Below, one piece after another: positions 20,088 to 22,372 of a stretch of 22,372 nucleotides of DNA. The notes under the pieces are model-generated. The model was given only the letters and a program-made list of their open reading frames with translations, had not been told where the DNA came from and did not search any database. Each line of letters begins with the position of its first letter. Within the stretch, counting starts at the first letter, position 1. The stretch spans positions 1 through 22,372 of the IMG/VR virus record IMGVR_UViG_3300042478_001040, one strand, 5' to 3'. The stretch comes from a virus. The position numbers were made by a program, and so were the translations under genes.

Positions 20088-20336
20088 TTAACGAACGTCA
20101 AATTCTAGTTTACGAACTTTACGTTGTCTTCTTGCTTCCTGAAAAGCAAGATCTTGAGATGAAAGAATACCAGATTGTTTTTTCTGATTATTAGATTCTA
20201 CCACAACTACTTGAGATAAGTCAATCGCAGAAATCTTGTCCTCTTTCACTGACATCTGATTTTGGCAACCACACACCTGTAGTTTGGATGTACCAATCAA
20301 TTCTTTGTTGCAACACTTGCATCTGACTACTAACAT
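20088..20336 (-). CDS. 82-aa zinc-ribbon-like small protein
   Basis: The N-terminus MLVVRCKCCNKELIGTSKLQ, with CGC soon after, places a Cys-x2-Cys pair and a Cys-x-Cys pair about 14 residues apart, fitting a small zinc-binding knuckle. The rest is charged and ends in a basic stretch (EARRQRKVRKLEF), which could bind nucleic acid. Its first 116 bases overlap another plausible coding frame. Function unknown. Confidence 0.7.
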   Translation of the reverse strand: MLVVRCKCCNKELIGTSKLQVCGCQNQMSVKEDKISAIDLSQVVVVESNNQKKQSGILSSQDLAFQEARRQRKVRKLEFDVR

Positions 20337-20436
20337 GATCCAACTTACCTTTAATCTCTTCTAATTCTTCGTGAATATCTTGATGATGAAACCGCAAAGG
20401 GCCTTGAATAAGTTTACTAATAGTTTTCTTTTTCAT
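20221..20436 (-). CDS. 71-aa putative coiled-coil protein overlapping the Cys-rich gene
   Basis: The ATG at 20436 overlaps the dps stop as ATGA, the coupling pattern used throughout this window. The protein begins MKKKTISKLIQGPLRFHHQD and continues into IHEELEEIKGKLDHVSSQMQ, a clear heptad coiled coil. The last 40 codons overlap the 82-aa gene in another frame. Either both are used, or the true protein is shorter. Confidence is moderate for that reason. Confidence 0.55.
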   Translation of the reverse strand: MKKKTISKLIQGPLRFHHQDIHEELEEIKGKLDHVSSQMQVLQQRIDWYIQTTGVWLPKSDVSERGQDFCD

Positions 20437-20870
20437 TCTTTTAGAAAGGAACGTAACATCCAAACATTTTTACCATGTGCTTCCATTAAATCTTGAACTA
20501 GATTTGCAGTAGCATATTGTCTTTGCTTTTCAGACTCTTCCGAAATTTTAGCACATATTTCACAGAATGTCTTGTTGTCAGCGAGTAATTGACTGACCAT
20601 TGATTCTGCAGTTGGTGAATTTGTTGCCTCGGGGATTTCAGAAGTTTCAACAACTCTACTAATTGGACCTACAGCTTTCATACGAAGATAACGCATGTTC
20701 TCTGTAAGACGATCGATTTCACCAAACATTGTTTCATATTGATTACCAAATAGTTCATGCAATTGTGGGAAATCAGATCCCACTACGTTCCAATGGTAAA
20801 CCCAAGTTTTCTGAAATAAACAGAAAAGACTTGTTTGTGCTTTATGAAGAAGTTCGTATAACTCGTCCAT
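20433..20870 (-). CDS. dps: Dps-like ferritin (DNA-protecting, iron-storing), 145 aa
   Basis: The inter-subunit ferroxidase residues are all visible with correct spacing: His26 (in YHWNVVG), His38, Asp53 and Glu57, matching the H-x11-H-x14-D-x3-E of Dps. The helical four-bundle pattern and 145-aa length fit. Dps oxidises Fe(II) with hydrogen peroxide and stores iron, protecting DNA. The start at 20870 was chosen because the longer frame to 20900 enters tRNA-Val. A perfect late promoter lies 14-21 bases upstream, so the leader is very short. The N-terminus lacks the Lys-rich DNA-binding tail of E. coli Dps, so iron and peroxide handling may be the main role. Confidence 0.85.
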   Translation of the reverse strand: MDELYELLHKAQTSLFCLFQKTWVYHWNVVGSDFPQLHELFGNQYETMFGEIDRLTENMRYLRMKAVGPISRVVETSEIPEATNSPTAESMVSQLLADNKTFCEICAKISEESEKQRQYATANLVQDLMEAHGKNVWMLRSFLKE

Positions 20871-20883
20871 TATCTTTTTGAAG

Positions 20884-20891
20884 TATTTATA
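20884..20891 (-). promoter_or_regulatory. T4-type late promoter TATAAATA for dps
   Basis: An exact TATAAATA on the minus strand lies between the tRNA-Val 3' end and the dps ATG. Transcription would start only about 5-9 bases before the start codon. It indicates late expression of dps, separate from the tRNAs. Confidence 0.75.
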
Positions 20892-20893
20892 AG

Positions 20894-20965
20894 TGGGCAA
20901 TATCGGATTCGAACCAATGACCGTCTGCGTGTAAAGCAGCTGCGCTACCGCTGCGCCAATCGCCC
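20894..20965 (-). tRNA. tRNA-Val (anticodon TAC)
   Basis: The acceptor GGGCGAT/ATTGCCC has one G-T pair. The anticodon loop TTTACAC, flanked by CTGC/GCAG, gives TAC. The T arm is TTGG-TTCGAAT-CCGA. No CCA is encoded. Confidence 0.92.
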
Positions 20966-20970
20966 TTGGT

Positions 20971-20995
20971 GAGTCGGATATGATGATCCCGACTC
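20971..20995. other. Hairpin between tRNA-Asn and tRNA-Val
   Basis: A 7-bp perfect stem (GAGTCGG/CCGACTC) with an 11-base loop lies in the 53-base spacer. There is no T-tract, so RNA processing of the tRNA transcript is more likely than termination. A second short repeat (GATAG/CTATC, 21000-21016) lies beside it. Confidence 0.45.
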
Positions 20996-21018
20996 GTATG
21001 ATAGACAGTGCCTATCAA

Positions 21019-21091
21019 CTGCCCCACTTGGACTCGAACCAAGAACCCCAGAGTTAACAGCTCCGTGCTCTGCCAATTGAGCTATAGGGCA
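21019..21091 (-). tRNA. tRNA-Asn (anticodon GTT)
   Basis: The acceptor TGCCCTA/TGGGGCA contains a mismatch-tolerant G-T region; the anticodon arm CGGAG-CTGTTAA-CTCTG gives GTT; the T arm is CTTGG-TTCGAGT-CCAAG. No CCA is encoded. Confidence 0.94.
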
Positions 21092-21118
21092 TTATTCAAT
21101 TGAGAACCCGAAGGTTCA

Positions 21119-21191
21119 GAGCGGGTAACCGGGTTCGAACCGGTGATTCCAACTTGGAAGGATGGCGTGTTACCGCTACACCATACCCGCT
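21119..21191 (-). tRNA. tRNA-Gly (anticodon TCC)
   Basis: The acceptor AGCGGGT/ACCCGCT is perfect; the anticodon arm CCATC-CTTCCAA-GTTGG gives TCC; the T arm is ACCGG-TTCGAAC-CCGGT. No CCA is encoded. A strong promoter lies 10 bases upstream. Confidence 0.94.
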
Positions 21192-21200
21192 TATGAGACA

Positions 21201-21229
21201 ATTATAGAGTAATTGAGTATAATTGTCAA
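21201..21229 (-). promoter_or_regulatory. Consensus sigma70-type promoter for tRNA-Gly, -Asn and -Val
   Basis: TTGACA (21224-21229), exactly 17 bases, then TATAAT (21201-21206): a perfect consensus on the minus strand. It begins one base after the 3' end of tRNA-Arg and ends 10 bases before tRNA-Gly. Confidence 0.9.
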
Positions 21230-21230
21230 G

Positions 21231-21304
21231 CGTCTCAGGAGGGACTTGAACCCCCGACCAACTGCTTAGAAGGCAGATGCTCTATCCAACTGAGCTACTG
21301 AGAC
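21231..21304 (-). tRNA. tRNA-Arg (anticodon TCT)
   Basis: The acceptor GTCTCAG/CTGAGAC is perfect; the anticodon loop CTTCTAA between CTGC and GCAG gives TCT, reading AGA; the T arm is GGGGG-TTCAAGT-CCCTC with an imperfect stem. No CCA is encoded. Confidence 0.94.
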
Positions 21305-21306
21305 AT

Positions 21307-21320
21307 ATAATACGTATTAT
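21307..21320. repeat. 14-bp perfect palindrome over a stop codon
   Basis: ATAATACGTATTAT is its own reverse complement. It spans the end of the oxygenase gene and the gap before tRNA-Arg. It may mark a processing site or be chance in AT-rich DNA. Confidence 0.35.
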
Positions 21321-21940
21321 TTAATTTCTATGTTCATGGAAGAATCACCTTCACCGATAAAACCCTCTGGAAACATATTAAATGCCAAAGAATATCTAGG
21401 TTCAGAAGATTCATTAATTGTTACTTTATGAGAAAGATAACTTGGAAAAAATACTACAGTATTTTTTGCTGGCAACATTGACCATGATTTGGAATTATAT
21501 ATGTTCCATTCAGTTGGTTTATTGAGCAACATTTGCTCCATTATATTATCAAAATATAATTCTAATTTTCCACTTGATACATCTTCAAAATACAAGACCC
21601 CACTATAAACACAATTTCTATGTTTATGGAATTGTGAAGACCCACCAGGATCTGTTTTTGTTCCCCACGATGTCGTTATTTTAAACTTAGTATCTTCCAA
21701 TCTCAAAAAACTATTCTTATAGAAATTGAAATAATCGATAAGAATATTTTTGACATGAGGAAAATTGTCGAGTACCTTTATATTTTTTGTAATATATGTA
21801 CCCTTAGATTCACTTGGATTGTTGCGTATAAATTCATATTCAGTTTTGATTTTATTTAACTCAGAAAGATTATTACCTATGTTGGCTATTGCAACAGGAG
21901 AAGAAAACAGCGGCAAAACATTAAAATTTTCATTATTCAT
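21317..21940 (-). CDS. Putative 2OG-Fe(II) oxygenase (2OG-FeII_Oxy_5 type)
   Basis: The iron site reads His105-x-His107 in QFHKHRNCVYSGVLYFE, with distal His171 in FFPSYLSHKV and Arg182 in PRYSLAFNMFP, which would hold 2-oxoglutarate. The overall layout (FSSPVAIANI at the start, WGTKTDPGGSSQ before the site) matches the PF13759-type phage oxygenases common in T4-like cyanophages. The proximal pair is H-x-H rather than the usual H-x-D. The substrate is unknown. The gene is AT-rich, starts after its own promoter (21976-22004), and precedes the tRNA cluster. Confidence 0.82.
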   Translation of the reverse strand: MNNENFNVLPLFSSPVAIANIGNNLSELNKIKTEYEFIRNNPSESKGTYITKNIKVLDNFPHVKNILIDYFNFYKNSFLRLEDTKFKITTSWGTKTDPGGSSQFHKHRNCVYSGVLYFEDVSSGKLELYFDNIMEQMLLNKPTEWNIYNSKSWSMLPAKNTVVFFPSYLSHKVTINESSEPRYSLAFNMFPEGFIGEGDSSMNIEIK

Positions 21941-21975
21941 TCTTCTGAGTTACTTGTCCAATTGATTACCTAGTT

Positions 21976-22004
21976 ATTATACTACTGCTTTGGGCAGTCG
22001 TCAA
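21976..22004 (-). promoter_or_regulatory. Sigma70-type promoter of the 2OG oxygenase gene
   Basis: TTGACG (21999-22004), 17 bases, then TATAAT (21976-21981) on the minus strand. The -35 and spacer lie within the last codons of the upstream gene; the -10 directly follows its stop. Confidence 0.8.
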
Positions 22005-22372
22005 CCCATACAGCACAGATTCTCATCTCTCCACCAAGCAGTCTTTGTGCCTCACTACCGTCTGGTGGTTTCTCAACATATCGTGGTTTATATTTCTTAT
22101 TTGATTCTTGGATAATACGATCATATTCAGGTGTGACCTCATCAATCGCACGATCAACATCACGCTTGATTCTGCGTTCTAACTTCGCAGGATCTTTAAT
22201 AACAAACTCATTAAGAATAGTTTGTGGGAAATATTTTCTTTGAACCTCATCCAGTAAGTCCCAAAGTCCATCTTGAGATACTCCTGTACACTGTGAGAGT
22301 GCTGCTATAAGAGAAGATAATACAATTCCTATTATAGCGTATTGTTTTATATCTGGTTTTTGTTTTCCAAAT
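21982..22372 (-). CDS. Partial membrane-anchored or lipoprotein-like protein (N-terminus cut off)
   Basis: A frame of 129 codons runs from the window edge to a TAG at 21982. Near its start, QYAIIGIVLSSLIAALSQC is a membrane helix or signal sequence ending in Cys, then TGVSQDGLWDLLDEVQRKYF. The Cys could be a lipobox Cys, but Leu-Ser-Gln-Cys is not canonical. The soluble part has charged helices (KLERRIKRDVDRAIDEVTPE), and two Cys lie near the C-terminus. A spanin-like or other membrane-linked role is possible; no family was recognised. The missing N-terminus is probably only one or a few residues (inference). Confidence 0.7.
   Translation of the reverse strand, partial: FGKQKPDIKQYAIIGIVLSSLIAALSQCTGVSQDGLWDLLDEVQRKYFPQTILNEFVIKDPAKLERRIKRDVDRAIDEVTPEYDRIIQESNKKYKPRYVEKPPDGSEAQRLLGGEMRICAVWVDDCPKQ

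Noticed and set aside
1-22372. Integrase, attachment sites, transposases or CRISPR arrays
   Set aside because: None was seen. The tRNAs are complete genes with no partial tRNA copies that would mark an att site.

Overview
The window looks like an accessory region of a T4-like cyanophage (a myovirus of marine Synechococcus or Prochlorococcus). The evidence is two high-light-inducible (Hli) genes, eight tRNA genes without encoded CCA, two exact T4-type late promoters (TATAAATA), a Dps-like ferritin, two 2OG-Fe(II) oxygenase-like genes, and very dense packing with ATGA/TGATG stop-start overlaps. Every gene except one lies on the minus strand, so transcription mostly runs from high to low coordinates. 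No psbA, capsid, tail or replication gene was recognised.

Layout, right to left in transcription order. (1) 22372-19998: a cut-off gene for a membrane-anchored protein, a 2OG oxygenase, tRNAs Arg-Gly-Asn-Val, a Dps-like gene with its own late promoter, a coiled-coil small protein, a Cys-rich small protein, and tRNA-Ser. (2) 19943-17639: an operon of very small genes, several with one membrane segment, interleaved with tRNA-Pro, an orphan antitoxin-like gene, tRNA-Ile(UAU) and tRNA-Met, then four more small genes ending at a hairpin terminator. (3) 17632-6259: one gap-free 12-gene glycan operon of about 11.3 kb. It encodes a GDP-mannose 3,5-epimerase homologue, an NAD synthetase, a UDP-sugar dehydrogenase, two tandem GT11 (fucosyltransferase-family) enzymes, three GT2/GT-A type enzymes, a methyltransferase, a sulfotransferase-like/GT11 fusion, a GT15 (fungal mannosyltransferase family) enzyme and a GT25 enzyme. 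(4) 6262-4687: a small outer-membrane barrel gene, then a photoprotection operon (hli, 28-aa membrane microprotein, hli, peroxiredoxin). (5) 4657-3929: the only plus-strand gene, an AT-rich oxygenase-like gene, facing a bidirectional terminator. (6) 3886-1: two lysis enzymes sharing one N-terminal module, a 663-aa secreted autotransporter-like outer-membrane protein, and a cut-off two-helix membrane protein.

How the parts may work together (inference). GDP-L-galactose, the expected epimerase product, is the 6-hydroxy analogue of GDP-L-fucose. The three GT11 domains could therefore use it, the GT15 enzyme could use GDP-mannose itself, and the dehydrogenase could supply a uronic acid donor. The glycan could decorate the virion or remodel the host surface. 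The hli-peroxiredoxin operon would limit photo-oxidative damage during infection, and the tRNAs mostly read A-ending codons, as expected of an AT-rich phage in a host of higher GC.

Two promoter classes are visible: sigma70-type TTGAC(A/T/G) with 16-18 nt to a TATAAT-like box, found before early-type modules and tRNAs, and TATAAATA late boxes before the lysis pair and dps. Two of the sigma70-type promoters are built into the terminator hairpin of the preceding gene. All functional calls come from reading motifs by eye; no database search was run.
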